From Liolophura sinensis (Eukaryota > Mollusca > Polyplacophora > Chitonida > Chitonidae), in assembly GCF_032854445.1 (NCBI RefSeq), contig NC_088307.1, forward strand, positions 26,674,046 through 26,738,045: a stretch of 64,000 nt of DNA, written 5' to 3'. Both the position numbers and the translations under genes were made by a program. Position 1 is the first letter of the stretch. Every line of letters starts with the position of its first letter. This document shows, piece by piece, positions 45,363-57,432 of this stretch. Below the pieces are notes generated by a model. It searched no databases, was not told the DNA's origin, and saw only the letters and a list, made by a program, of their open reading frames with translations.

Positions 45363-47715
45363 TAATCCCCCCAGACACGGAGCCCCTAATGCCAATGATA
45401 TCCCTTTACATTGAAGGATTGTCTTTTAGGAAAATATACTTTTAGGAAAGTAATTCTCACGTGTAAGCTGAACCCATCGATAAACATACGGATTATATAT
45501 AATGGCTTTATAAGGCCTATTATTTGTCGTCTGCAACCTGATCTTATAGTAACCTTCACTTAGTTTCCTACGTTATTTGTTGCTTATTTTGGAAAGGGTA
45601 CTAACAAGGTACTAGCAGCAGGGGGCAGGTCAAAACACACACTTGCCAACATATAATACTTTAAATAGTAGTTCGAAGCTAGCGGTTAGCAGTTCGGGGT
45701 GGTAGGGTGGGGGTGGGTGGTGAGGGAGGGTTGGGTGTTTGGGGGGTGGGAGGTGGTAGTCGTTATATTAATGAAATATATGATAGCCTATCTTTTAATT
45801 ACTACCGCACCTGCAGACTTCAAACTTGGCAGCCACAATTCCGAATTACAACACAGAGAGTGGGGGGGGGGACGTTTCTGCAAATACGTTTCTGAATAAC
45901 TGTAGAGTTTATTCACTCCATCACTTCACTTCACTTCATTATTTATCTCCACTAATATCTAGCATATTTGGTATTTTATGGCTCGTAAGGGGCAAATATC
46001 ACTGTGTGTGGTGACACTGAAAAAATCACTGTCCTGGCTTTGTAAACGTTGAAATCCACTGTGCCAAAGCTACAGAAATATTACATGGGAATATGGAAGT
46101 TGACGATTACTATCTCAAATTAACAGGACAGAGTCATCTGACAATGATAAAGTTAACGACTTCTGTTCCTCGGTATCAAATCTCATGCAATTCTTGTGGC
46201 CATTCGTGACAAGGTCTGTGTACATCTGTAAATAACTTCGCCTTTTTTCATGTCTGGGCCATCTGTGTGATGGATAACGGTCACTCCATCGTTTTTTGGT
46301 GCATATTTACTTTGCATTCACTGTTTGCAATGAACAGAACGTCGACAGGGATCCACTTGTTACATATTGTGCGAGTGCCTACGGAAATTACCGAGGGCAA
46401 TGTTTAACCTATTCAAGTTTAAAAAAAACACGTTCAGCTCATTTTCATATTTAATGACGTTTAATATCGCTGGAAAACTAAGTTATAATTCTTGGTCACT
46501 TTTTGCTTGTCAGTAGATGAATTCCGAAATTTCACAGACACGTTTTTTCACCTCATACTGTATCAAATTTCATCAGGGGAGTTGTTAGGCTCGGGATATA
46601 AATAGACTAAAGATTGTGATTAACTGTGAGAAGAGCGTGTAGGTGGGATTTTCGGGGCCAAGTCTATCAGGGTTTGTACAGAACAAACGTGCCATATGGA
46701 ATAGACATCGTTCCTTTCTTTTTCAAGAAGCTAACTTTTTTAGTTGATGAAGTTTTTTATAATGAAGGTTACGGGTCAAAAATTTTAAAACATCAATCCC
46801 ATTTTAAAGATACAGGTTTAACTTACCACCGCGGACGTTTTGGAATAAAACCACCAGGCTTATAATTAGGACAACCATCAATCCATTCAAAGTGAACATG
46901 GCTAAAGATGGAAAAGCTTAGTGAAACTCCGCTCTCTGCAAATCCAGTTGGTCCCAAACTAGCTCTAGTAAGACCCAGTACTGCTTTTATTCGTTTTGCA
47001 AATGTCAGGCCATAATGATTCAGAATGTATAGCACGTAATTGGCTTATTCGAATAGCGTTAAGGCTTACCCTTTCTATACCCTGTATATAGGTTAAACGT
47101 TACCATTTAAAGTAGGTAATAACCGACTCAAGCCTGGCTCAGTGGGTAAAGTGTGTATAATCGACTGAAATCACGTGTCTGACAATTGACAAAGCGATTG
47201 GACGGCCTAAAAAGTACTGCAGATTTGGTTCAGTACAGCATGACATTTCATACAATAATGTCGAGGTAAAAAAATCAAGTGGGTATTTCAGCATACGATA
47301 TGAAACGATATTAAATATCACGGACAATATGTTGATCTTTACTTAAGTCAAATCTAATTGCCACACGAATTAATTAGGATTTAATGTTATTGAAGAGATT
47401 GACCTAGCTCTACCGTTGCACAGACTTAGACAGGCTGTTTTGGTCTACAAAATTGTCTCGTAAAGCAGATTTTGAACATTGTCTTTACATCAAAAAGAAG
47501 TCAAACGACAAAAGAGCCAGCAACCATTAATGAGGCTAATATATATAACGGAACTCGTTTTATCTCCAAGACCATGATTCGAGTATTCATTTAACCTCAT
47601 CAAGGAAAACTGTCGTACTAAAACCCTTTGTTCATAGACTCCTTCTATTTCACACATGACAATATCAATAAATTGCAAAAATCATTTAAAAAATAAGAAA
47701 TATGTATTGTATATT

Positions 47716-47719
<4 letters not shown>
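45363..47719. other. No recognisable feature; G-rich patch
   Basis: A G-rich patch (ggtagggtgggggtgggtgg and on) at 45690-45760. The rest is unique-looking. The 79-codon frame at 46626-46865 has no domain I recognise. Confidence 0.4.
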
Positions 47720-47754
<35 letters not shown>

Positions 47755-47769
47755 CACACACACTGAGGC

Positions 47770-47860
<91 letters not shown>
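47720..47860. repeat. (TA)n microsatellite
   Basis: Two TA runs, about 28 bp at 47720-47747 and about 85 bp at 47773-47859. They are separated by acacacacactgaggccca. The spacer is complementary to gggcctccgtgtg at the far edge. Confidence 0.95.
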
Positions 47861-47861
<1 letters not shown>

Positions 47862-48006
47862 GCCTCCGTGTGTGGGAAGTGGGAAGGTCTGCGGATGGCC
47901 GTGGGTTTCACCCAGGCTGTGCCGGGTTTCCACCCACCATAATGCTGGCCACCGTCGTATAAGTGAAATATTCTTGAGTACGGCGTAAAACCCAATCAAA
48001 AAAAAA
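47860..48006 (+). repeat. SINE family 1 with internal deletion
   Basis: Starts gggcctccgtg, then jumps to tgtgggaagtgggaaggtct, losing most of the tRNA-like head. It ends gagtacggcgtaaaacccaa and tcaaaaaaaaa. Confidence 0.88.
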
Positions 48007-48036
48007 TGTATATATATATAGTTTACTTATACATGG

Positions 48037-48912
48037 GTGTAACGGAAGCAGCTTTCGAATGCTTATGCCAGCAGTAGCTTCAGGAATTTTCCCTTTACCT
48101 TAGTTGGTATAGCGATGGACCCGAGTTCAGAACCTAGTGTGACTGAGGTATTGAAAGACCTTCTAGGCCTGTAAAGTGTTATGTGCACAACTGCCGTCAG
48201 CTTATAAATTTAGCTTGCCACTGTTTACATATGTTGAGTTCAGGGCCTGTTGTCTGCCTCTACCTTAGAATGTTCCAGAATACGCTCGGTTCGGGGCCTG
48301 TTTGTTTACAACAAGTGTTCAAGAATTTTCATATTCTAGACAATTCCACCAGTCTATATAAGACCTATGAAAGCAGGTGAGGGGAGAAAGGAGAATTATT
48401 GAGAGTTTTGGATGCTTTCGCTGTGTATTACTTTAGTAGGCCTTTTGTGCTGAATTTTGGTTGTCTTTATAGCCTCTGGCTTTGTTATATCCTATCTCCA
48501 CCGAGCACTTGTTCAGTCTGAACTTGTATATTTAATTTGTGTTCTTGTGTACACAGTGCTTATTAGTACACGCACCCTGTTTGTGAATTTTGTGTATATT
48601 TTGTCCTACACTCAGTTATTCTGTGGATTTTCCCTCTCATGAATATTGCCTGTGTGCAATTTTTAAGCATTGTGGAGTATATGCGTCCATCTGGACTTGA
48701 CACCGTTGTACATGTAAGTACTTTAGTATTTGTATAGATGCTGCTATCCTTTCTTGTTAAACTTAAGTACTTTAGTATTTGTAAAAGTGTTGTCATCTGT
48801 TCTTGTTAAACCTAATAAATTGTTGTAAAATGAAATCTGCTGGTTTTGGTTACTTTTTGTGCGGCTAAACTGTCGTGTATTTCGAACAAGTCATCTCTTT
48901 ATAATACAGACA
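48037..48912 (+). repeat. LTR-like sequence (possible solo or remnant LTR)
   Basis: Starts tgtaacggaagcagctttcg and has a possible TATA box before taagacctatgaaagcagg near 48356. There are poly-A-type signals (aataaa at 48813) and a short tandem duplication at 48716-48807. The following tttgggtcgtgacaaaagta resembles the start of the inner part of Gypsy-type elements. No target duplication and no gag or pol was seen. Confidence 0.3.
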
Positions 48913-49189
48913 GTTTGGGTCGTGACAAAAGTAACTCGGGCTCATTTTATTGTTCGCTCATCAGCTGCACTCGGCTTGCAACTGTACATATATCCAACGT
49001 GGCGGTTTTGTTCAACTCGATGAACCGGAGCTCCGGGTTTGATGGAATTAGACACAGTTATCAAACAGAGCACCAGCTATCCTGGACACCTCGACAATCC
49101 GACCCAGCATTAAGATAAACTTTAATTCTTGCAAGCTGAACATGGTCATGTGATGATCGGAAAAAAATTTAAGATGAACATACAGGAAG

Positions 49190-50530
49190 TGATTAAATCG
49201 ATGTCATTCAAAACTGAAGGCAAGACAGTCCGAAAACTATTTTTGTTTTTCCCGCTTAGATTATTGCTGCGAAGCATATGATTCGGCGTGTGTTTCTTTG
49301 AAGTCTAAGTTAGATTCTGTTTAATGCACTGCCATACGGGTAATGTCCTCTAGATGTTGTGTAAAGAATGGCCGTTGTATATTAGACGACAATTCCGTAC
49401 TCTAAAGTATGTTGTTAAGCTTAAGTCCAGTAGAAGTAATTCGGCATGTGCCGTGTTGGAATCTTCTGTCTACGATGTCCTCTATTAGGATAATACGAAA
49501 GCTCCTCGTCCGTTTAAGCTTCGTGCTGAAGATATCTATCAAAACTCTGGCGCTGATAAGCTTGTTACACAACGTTGTATTACCCCACCATTTCCACCAT
49601 GGCATATTTTCATACCACAAAGTCCATGTAATTTGTTGTCTCAAATTAAAAAGTCTGATCCCCTGATGTCACTAGATTGTGCTTTGCAGAGTTTTACAGA
49701 TGCCTCCAAATGCAAGCAGACGGGTAAAGTAGCGGCAGCGATATGCACTCCAGAGTTTGGTTGCAGTAAAACATCGAGACAGTCTGACCACGTGCTTTTA
49801 TGCTCTGCAGAACATATAGCTATTCTTTTAGCGTTTCAATTTGTAAATGATTTTAAACTGCTCAAGTCTGTTATATTTAGTGATTCTCTCTCCTCTATAC
49901 AATCCCTAGTCAGTTTCAATGCTGGCAGATCCTTGCCAGTTGTCTATGAAATATTATATATGTATACTGCTCTACTCCGTGAAGGGGTTTATGTTTTTTT
50001 TTGGATTGGGTTCCCAATCATGTTGGCATTTATGGCAATGAACAAGGCTGGGCTAATGCTTGAGAATATCATTAATGTTACTCCCCTTTCTCTTTCAGAA
50101 ACGATGTGCCTGTACAGATTTAATCTTCATCCCATTGGTCTATGTGATTATTGTTTAGTGGATGATGATGTTAAGCATTTGATATTTAACTGCAGACTGC
50201 ACACGCGTGCTAGGGCACTATTATTTGCTGACCTCATTAAAGCTGGTGTCCTTAATCCCTCCATGGAGACAATCTTTAGGCCATAGAATGCTAAGGTCCC
50301 TCAGGCTATTACCTTCTTCCTGATGCGCTGTAATGAGTGTTGCAATTTTTACGGATTACAACCAAGTTAAAACTTAAAGGTGTTGCATGGAAGCACGCAG
50401 ACAACCAGGCAAATTTAACATAGTTTTTCGAGAAACTCGTCACCCATAATGTTTCGCCCACCAAAGTGTGGGCCGTACTTGTAGAAGTCGATAATTATCG
50501 AGTATGACGTAAAGCACTAGTCAGGTTAAC
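49190..50530 (+). pseudogene. Non-LTR retrotransposon 3' half with RNase H (I/Nimb-like)
   Basis: The frame 49633-50286 carries an RNase H core: FTDASKCKQTG (first Asp), LLCSAEHIAILLAF (Glu) and VIFSDSLSSIQSL (second Asp). A zinc-knuckle-like CDYCLVDDDVKHLIFNC ends it. An upstream part in other frames (49390-49630) still reads like the stretch before RNase H. The last Asp region is altered (NKAGLMLE where a G..N..AD motif is expected). The 3' part 50285-50530 is non-coding and ends with cgagtatgacgtaaagcact, which resembles the tail of SINE family 1. Confidence 0.75.
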
Positions 50531-50808
50531 GAGAAGGCGCTCTTCCACATTTTCGTCCATGTATATACATTAAAACATTTTAACAGGGCATTCTCTTTAA
50601 ATTTTACATCTGACACTCTCTTCACTCAGTGAAGGAATCGAGTAGCCAGTTAATGACAACACAAAAATAAACATTGCCAAAAATAATTGAACAAAAATTA
50701 ATACGAAGTGAAACAATATTTTGTGTTATATATTTTAGGCACAACAAATTATGCATGTATGTTAATAGTTGGTGGGAATCCAGTAAACTATATTTACTTA
50801 TTTACTGT

Positions 50809-50888
50809 CTATTGCATCAGAGCTTGCTCGCCACAGCGACGCAGCTCTGTCATTTGGCTCTCAACACAGTCGTATTCGTCCTCCAGCA
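50809..50888 (-). pseudogene. Truncated relative of exon 3 of the cysteine-rich gene
   Basis: After an acceptor-like TATTAG, the minus strand reads LEDEYDCVESQMTELRRCGEQ and stops at TAG 50811-50809. It aligns with LENKIDCVEGKMRNVNRCVRD of the gene at 41506. The acceptor type and phase are the same (two bases, then CTG GAG). It lies 7.5 kb upstream of that gene's known exons on the same strand. No partner exons were recognised. Confidence 0.6.
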
Positions 50889-50944
50889 CTAATAGTCAAA
50901 GTTCTAATATAATTTCTAATAATGTAATTTTGCAGACAGTCTGA

Positions 50945-52280
50945 ACAGGTAAGAGGAATAAAATTTGCATCAAGTGATGATAACTTTTCCAAACGAGATT
51001 ATGTCACGGTATGAGATGTACAATCCACGATTTTGTATTAAAATTATACTGGATTTCAGGGTAAATTAGTAAAATGGAAAGTGTAAGACTAATCACTAAT
51101 AACAACATATCGGTTCTCTAATATTGTTCTGAACAGGTTTGAAAAGGAAAAATTTTACTAAATCATGACGCCTTTTTCCTATAACATTGAAGGATAGGAA
51201 TTCTAAAACGAAAGTAAGCTTATGGTTTAAACGGACACGCCAAAAAAGTAACTGGCAAAATTCGTCCATCTCCTACTTTATATATCTCAATAACACCTTT
51301 TCTGGAAGTCCTGGAAATGACGTCATCATACTGAACTTACCGGAAACGCAGGATCAGCTTAGTGCCCCAGATTTGGACTCCCACCCAACAACAGATGATC
51401 AAGTTGGCGGATTTGAGCTGACGTGGATTTGAAGTGTTCCAGACTGGTGCATACTTTTCATGGAATATCCAAGTTTCTGTTGACATTGTATTAGCTGTGA
51501 AAAGCATGGACAGCCATTTAGGCTACTATAGGCTAGTATGACTACAGTCATCTTAAGAAACTCTACAACTCAAACGCCATAAACGCGTTTCCTAAGCCAA
51601 GTCTGACATCATAAACAGGTGGTAAACTTATGCGATATTATTATGTCAACGGTAATCGGCGGCTAGTTTCAGAAAAGGATTATACCTGGACTGGTTGAAG
51701 CAATGCAAAACATCAAACATCAGTTGACAAAGCTGTAAGTACTGCCCTCTGTACAGCCATTGATAAAATTAACTCCGTCCACTCATCCACTCCACTCCAC
51801 TCTGTCCAGCTCTAATTACGTAGAAATGAAAAGTACCCTTTACAGCGGAACAAAGTGAAAACTGCCGCTCTCTTGGCAAGACGAAGGAAGACCGTTGTAA
51901 CTTTATGAAAATGAAAAAGTCACAAGTTTTATATTAAAATATTATCACAACAACGCAAGTTGACCGGAACGAAAACTGGCCTTATTCAAGATCTCACGCC
52001 AAAGCCTTCATGAACGTGTTAGACAACTCATATTGTTGCCTAATGACGGCAAAGTACACTTCTTTGGACCGGAGACGGAAAAATTTCGTGCCGGGTGACT
52101 CAAGATAGCACGACAAGATATGTAACATCTTGACCAGACGTTAAGGCCCAAGCCGATGTAACGCCTGACAGTGTTGTCCCAGCAAACGACTAACTACTGC
52201 CTCTGTTGCAACCTAGGGCAAAGTCGAGCTGAACTTCACGCAAAGTCACACTGGTTACTGGTACACCTAGTACAACTAAT
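50945..52280. other. No recognisable feature
   Basis: No exon or repeat was recognised. Confidence 0.4.
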
Positions 52281-52420
52281 AGAATGAATGAATGATAATG
52301 GCTTAACGCCACATCGAAAATATCTCAGCCATATCGTGGTGATAGTACATTAGGCCCAACGTGTATAATGACATCTAAATAGGTCTATGGAACCTACAGT
52401 AATCTTAAATGGCCCTCCTG
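52281..52420 (-). repeat. SINE family 3 tail, second copy
   Basis: gaatgaatgataatggctta, acgccacatcgaaaatatct and cagccatatcgtggtgatag match 32370-32465. Confidence 0.6.
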
Positions 52421-54440
52421 TTATCGACTAGTATAACTTGTATTATTATGGAAGTATTGCATAAATAAGTATACAGACGTGAATGTTTTATTAATGTCAG
52501 CATCAAACTGAGAGGAACAGCACCAGAGGTTGGTAAAATATGGCTGCCTGGAGTAGGAAGAAGGTATGGCTTAGCCTCTACAGAACTATGGGTAAGCCCG
52601 CTAGAGCTTGTTCAAACTATACCATATAGTACATTCCATAATACTTGGGGTTTGCCAATTACATGCAAGGTTGAACATCAACGGGCCTAAAGCCATAGCC
52701 ACACGCTTCAGAACATACCAGTCACACGACTCACACCTCAAAACTCCATCTTGGGTGACACAATTTCAAAATAGGGAGTTATTACACGTGTTCAGGCCAC
52801 ACATGTAATCAAACTCATTCTAATTGTTTTATACCACTGCTTGGTGTGTGTATGGTCATTTCCATAAGCAAGTGTTGACATCGGAGGAAGGCTGTGCAAT
52901 TTGCGCTGCGTTTGATTTTGTGTCAAATAAATATTACAGTAAAATTTTAAAGTAGGTCTATTAGAATAGAAATAATGACTCTCTATAGAGCTATTATTTC
53001 TTAACTGAACAGTATTCTGTGGCAAGTTTCTGTATGGTTACAATATGAGAACTTCACTTTGCTGACAAGTGTATACCCTAAACAATTCTTACATTCTTCT
53101 TACAACAATCAACACATTTCCTTTGTGTGTTATCTTTGTTAAGCTTTTGAACCGTATACACCTGGCTTACTAGATTAGACAATAATATTTGAAAGGTCTT
53201 CACCTTAAACCCGTTGCAAATCTTAAACCAGCATGTGCCTCAGCATATGTTTTGTCCGTATTTCACTACTCTGCCTTTATTCCTTTTACGTTTTCTGTCT
53301 CTTCCATTTTTCGCATGTCCGTAAAGAAACCTTACGGAATGGAAGTGTGTTCCAGGCTTTGTAAAATCTTCTTCACTATCGCTCATCAATCGGACTGTTC
53401 TATTTGCGAACGCAACGTACATATAGTGGAAAAGTTGTCCAGATAAGCGCACTGGACCTAAACCGAAATTAGTAATAGTTGTTGACTTTAATGAAAAGGA
53501 TCTGATATATGGTAAGGCGGAGAATCAGTCCCGGTGCAAGAAACTGTGCACCTCAAGAAGCGAAACGGCCTACATCTGTGAGTGATTGCTGCTTACACAT
53601 TCGGAAGGCTACTTCTTTTTTCAGTTCTGTTTTACTCTTCTTTTCTTATTATACGACAAACATGTTACTTATGATGCTCCAAACATGTCGTAAAATCGAA
53701 AAATGGTAGCCTATTCCATTCACAAAATCTTTCCTTGCATTAGACACTGTAGAATTGTAACAATCACTTCTAGCCTCCATCGTAGAAGTGAATATTTTTT
53801 AAGTAAAGCGTTAAACGTAATGGCGTAAAACAGACAAATAAAATTAACCAGTAATTGTGTTTGGCGCAACTTTGCAGCACCTTTATAAAACCTACCCCGA
53901 CAGTAGATCCCCAGTGCTGGGCCTTTCAAACTGCAGATATATAGCTTGATGCCCTCTCAGTCGGTTACGATAATTTAAAACGTCAAAAACTGAAGAAAGA
54001 AGGTAGAAATTTGGTGATCAGCCATCAACATTTCCCTCAACATGGCTAAACAAGAACTCAGGAAAGAAATATAGTCAGCGCCAACATCCACTGTGGACGA
54101 CTTCATTTTGCCTAAGAACTAGTCCTGAAGTTTTCTGTGTTAGGAGGAAAACTGTCGTCGGAAACCGCCGAAGTGCAGTTAGTTCATTTCCGGTAGAACT
54201 CTTCTTCTCAGAAGGTAACGAACACCAAGTTCGTTTTCCGCTTGACGATCGGGAAACCGGAAAGCTGGACGTAAGTTCAGAGTTTACACGAACACGCCGG
54301 TGGTTTTAACGACTGTCCATTGGCTGAGAGGCAACACACCCCCAGCATAAATTTCAGGGTGTTAAAGATGGAGGACGCGATGAACTCAGCGATTTATGCC
54401 AGCTTTGCCGTTTTCAGACTTTACGTGTATGGCGACAAAA
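52421..54440. other. No recognisable feature
   Basis: A faint family 1-like tail near 53806-53850 (gcgttaaacgtaatggcgta). Otherwise unassigned. Confidence 0.35.
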
Positions 54441-54481
54441 AATGGCAAAATTATGCAGCAGGCACCACCAGATAGAAAAAA

Positions 54482-55216
54482 ATGTGCTCTTTTCAGCCAC
54501 AGTCAGTACCATCACGCTCACAGCGACTAATATCGCGTCCACAGTCAATACCACCACGTCCACAGCCACTTCCAGCAAGTCCACCATCCCATGCAGTCAT
54601 TATCACCACGTTCACCATCCTATCCACAACCACAACCACCATGTTCACAACCACTACTACCAAATTCACCACCACTACCACCACGTCCACCGTACCATTA
54701 ACAGCCACAACCAACATGTTCACACCCACTACTACCAAATTAACCATCACTACCACCACGTCAACCATCGGATCCACAGCCACAACCACCATGTACACAA
54801 CCACTACTACCAAATTCACCATCACTACCACCACGTCCACCGTACCATTAACAGCTACAACCACCATGTTCACAACCACTACTACCAAATCCACCACCAC
54901 TACCACCACGTCCACCGTACCATTAACAGCCACCACCACCCTGTCCACGGCCATTACCATCAAGTTCACCATCACTACCACCACGCCCACCATCGGATCC
55001 ACAGCCACTACTACCACTTCCACAGCCACCACTCGGTCACGGAGGCCCAAAATAAGTTTTGAACCGCCAATTATTATGTTATTACTATTCAGAAGCCGTA
55101 AGATAGAATGTAGAAAATTTGACTTATGTCAGACCAAAAAAAGCCAGACAGACTGTTACTCAGTCGCAGTTACAATTTTCTGTTCACTTGTTTATTTGTA
55201 TGTGAAGAAATTGTAG
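54482..55216 (+). CDS. Thr-rich repeat frame, mucin-like if expressed
   Basis: A 244-codon open frame. A Pro/Ser/Arg-rich start (PQSIPPRPQPLPASPPSHA) is followed by about five 25-residue repeats rich in Thr (TTTTKFTTTTTTSTVPLTAT type), then a non-repeat tail with a hydrophobic patch (VAVTIFCSLVYLYV). The stop at 55216 is followed at once by an AATAAA. Thr-rich tandem repeats occur in O-glycosylated mucins, but there is no signal peptide. The frame may be open only because the repeat period is a multiple of three. Confidence 0.3.
   Translation: MCSFQPQSVPSRSQRLISRPQSIPPRPQPLPASPPSHAVIITTFTILSTTTTTMFTTTTTKFTTTTTTSTVPLTATTNMFTPTTTKLTITTTTSTIGSTATTTMYTTTTTKFTITTTTSTVPLTATTTMFTTTTTKSTTTTTTSTVPLTATTTLSTAITIKFTITTTTPTIGSTATTTTSTATTRSRRPKISFEPPIIMLLLFRSRKIECRKFDLCQTKKSQTDCYSVAVTIFCSLVYLYVKKL
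54566..55030 (+). repeat. 75-bp tandem repeat
   Basis: Marker positions at 54641, 54716, 54791 and 54866 (atgttc or atgtac) give an exact 75-bp period, with a fifth unit from 54941. Units hold caccactaccaccacgtcca and ccgtaccattaacagcca. All copies are in one frame. Confidence 0.92.
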
Positions 55217-55300
55217 ACTAAATAAAACAAATGTATGCATTGTTCCCACTGTTGTCATAGGTTTGTCACCTGCTAGCCTTTAATGGCAGGACTGTCTCCG

Positions 55301-55313
55301 TAGACACTAGGAG
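55301..55313. repeat. Target-site duplication, left
   Basis: tagacactaggag, identical to 57433-57445 on the far side of the LINE. Confidence 0.9.
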
Positions 55314-57432
55314 TGAGTGAGTGAGTGAGTGAAAGTTTATACGTCGCTTTCAATAATATTTCAGTTTTATCGCTACAATAAAACGTCAAGTAGTCGATCT
55401 ACTACGGATAATTCATTTACTATTCAGTCAAAAAAAGACACCAGAAGTCACATAACAAACACAGAAGGTAGTCTAAAATCACAGTTTTCCTGCCATACCA
55501 ATGGTAGAGAGAAAATCAAAAATAGTATCACTTTCTACAGAAATAAAAAGTTCTGAAAGAGAGCTCACGTGATAAAGGAATCTCGTACAGGAGCAAAGTC
55601 GCCACAGTCAAGCAATATGTTCTTGACTGTGAACCGTTGATCACAAGCAAAGCAATGAGGAGCATCTTCTCCTTTCAACAAATTCCTGTGCGTAGCACGT
55701 GTGTGACCGATACGACACCTCCTCAAAATGCAATAGCGGAGACGATGCCGTGAAAGGGAAGGCGCTGGACCAACAAACTGACAAATATCATGCAGTTTGT
55801 TGGTTGTCTGGTCACCCCATTGAGGCCTGAAACAAGCGCTTGATATAGGAGCAAATAAGTGAACGCAAGTCCGAATATGGAACGTCAGTTTGAGTAGTAA
55901 CGGAATGCAAAGCTGCCTTCGCGGCTTCATCTGCAGCAGTATCCCCAGGGATACCCATATGCCCGGGCGCCCAACAAAAGACAATGATAAAATCTTCATT
56001 AAGTCGTTTAAACATCTCCCTGTTAGACAAAATGTCTGGATGTACAGGCAAACTAGCCCGAATTGCCTGGAGGCAGGAAAGGGAGTCAGAGCAGATGAGA
56101 AATCTGGTACCTCCTAGCTCTGGAATGGACCGAAGTGCGCACAAAATTGGCTTGGCTTCCGTAGTAAATATAGAACAGGAATTTTGAAACCGAGTTGAAA
56201 TGGTTCTGGGCCCAAGGACAGCGGCAGAAGCCACGCCATCATCATTCTTGGAACCATCAGTGAATATGCGGTGATAAAATGGATACTTTGAACACATATT
56301 ACTAAACTCCTGTTGGTACACTAAAGGGTTGGTGGAAGATTTCTTCAGGGAGGAGAGCGAGGTATCAACCTGAGGCTCAGGACATAACCACGGTGGATCT
56401 TCTTGGATGCGTATGGGGGTGATTGTATCCAGCCCAAGTCCAGCTGCTTGCACATGTTCCTGGATGCGGACACCCGGTGGAGGAACAATGGATGGCTTCT
56501 GAGCATATAGGTCTTCAAATTCCGGATGGAAGACACAATCAATGGCTGGGTTGGATGGATTGGCTCTAAGCTTGGTGATATACTGTAAGGCTAGTTTAGT
56601 TCTTCGAAGCTCCAGGGGAGGCTCGTTTGCCTCAACATACAAACTCTCCACAGGAGAGGTACGGAAAGCACCTAAGCACAACCGTAGGGCCTGGTGATGT
56701 ACAGTATGGAGCTTCTTCAACTGGGAGCGTGACGCACCTCCATAAACACTGCAGGCATAATCTAGCTTAGAACGAATCAGTGCTCGATAGAGCTGAAGTA
56801 GGGTTTCATGACCCCCTCCCCATCGAGCACTAGAGACAACCTTCAAAATATCAAGCGCCTTTAGGCATCTGGCTCTAAGATAATTAATGTGAGATTTAAA
56901 TGTAAGGTGCTTATAGAAGATCACCCCGAGGAATTTTGCCTCCGGCACAAACTTGATGGGGGACCCATCTTAAAATACCTTGGGGTCTTCATGGGGGAAG
57001 TACTTCCGACAAAAGTGTACACAGTTAGTCTTCGACTTGGAGAACTTAAATCCGTTCTCCAGTGCCCAGGCATGGATTTTTTAAAGGCAAATCTGCAGCT
57101 GTCTCTCAATAGTGTGCATACCTTTGCCTCGACAAGAGATACCAAGATCGTCCACAAAAAGTGACGCATTCATACAAGGAGATAAAACTCTGGCAAGGCG
57201 ACTTCTAAGTCCCAAATCCATGCATATCTTTTATAATGCCATATTTCCAAGTAGTGTCATATGCCTTTTCCAGATCAAAAAAGACAGATACGACATGGTC
57301 ACGATTAACGATACCGTTCTTAATAAAGCATTCTAGACGAACAAGGTGATCAACAGTACTGCGATTCTTTCGAAATCCACATTGAATGTCGCTTTCGAAA
57401 GAATCGCAGTACTGTTGATCACCTTGTTCGTC
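55314..57432 (-). mobile_element. RNase H-bearing LINE (I/Nimb-like), 5' truncated, with target duplication
   Basis: A complete insertion unit on the minus strand: a 5' end made of a 44-bp fold-back (57332-57436), then the reverse transcriptase C-terminal half, RNase H, a zinc-knuckle tail, a 3' untranslated part, and an end reading gacgtataaactttcactca, then (ctca)n at 55314-55333. The 13-bp direct repeats on both sides prove target-primed insertion. In reading order the transcriptase part shows GFRKNRSTVDHLVRLECF, FFDLEKAYDTTW and FVDDLGISC (the xVDD active site near 57150). Confidence 0.92.
55565..57330 (-). pseudogene. LINE ORF2 remnant: reverse transcriptase end, RNase H, zinc-knuckle tail
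   Basis: The main open part (56948-55812) starts PEAKFLGVIFYKHLTFKSHI and continues through YRALIRSKLDYACSVYGGAS. RNase H follows with its four acidic residues: FTDGSKNDDG, TTEAKPILCALRSI, FLICSDSLSCLQAI and GDTAADEAAKAAL. After a frame change near 55820 it reads CRIGHTRATHRNLLKGEDAP, then CFACDQRFTVKNILLDC, a CCHC-like knuckle. Upstream (57330-56950) the transcriptase motifs are in more than one frame. So it is a recent but inactive copy. Compared with the fragment at 49190, RNase H is better kept. Confidence 0.85.

Noticed and set aside
47645-47999. Frames with long Ile-Tyr repeats
   Set aside because: Translation of the (TA)n microsatellite and the adjacent SINE.
54493-55050. Val-rich minus-strand frame of 185 codons
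   Set aside because: Reverse of the Thr-rich 75-bp repeat. Open only because of the repeat period.
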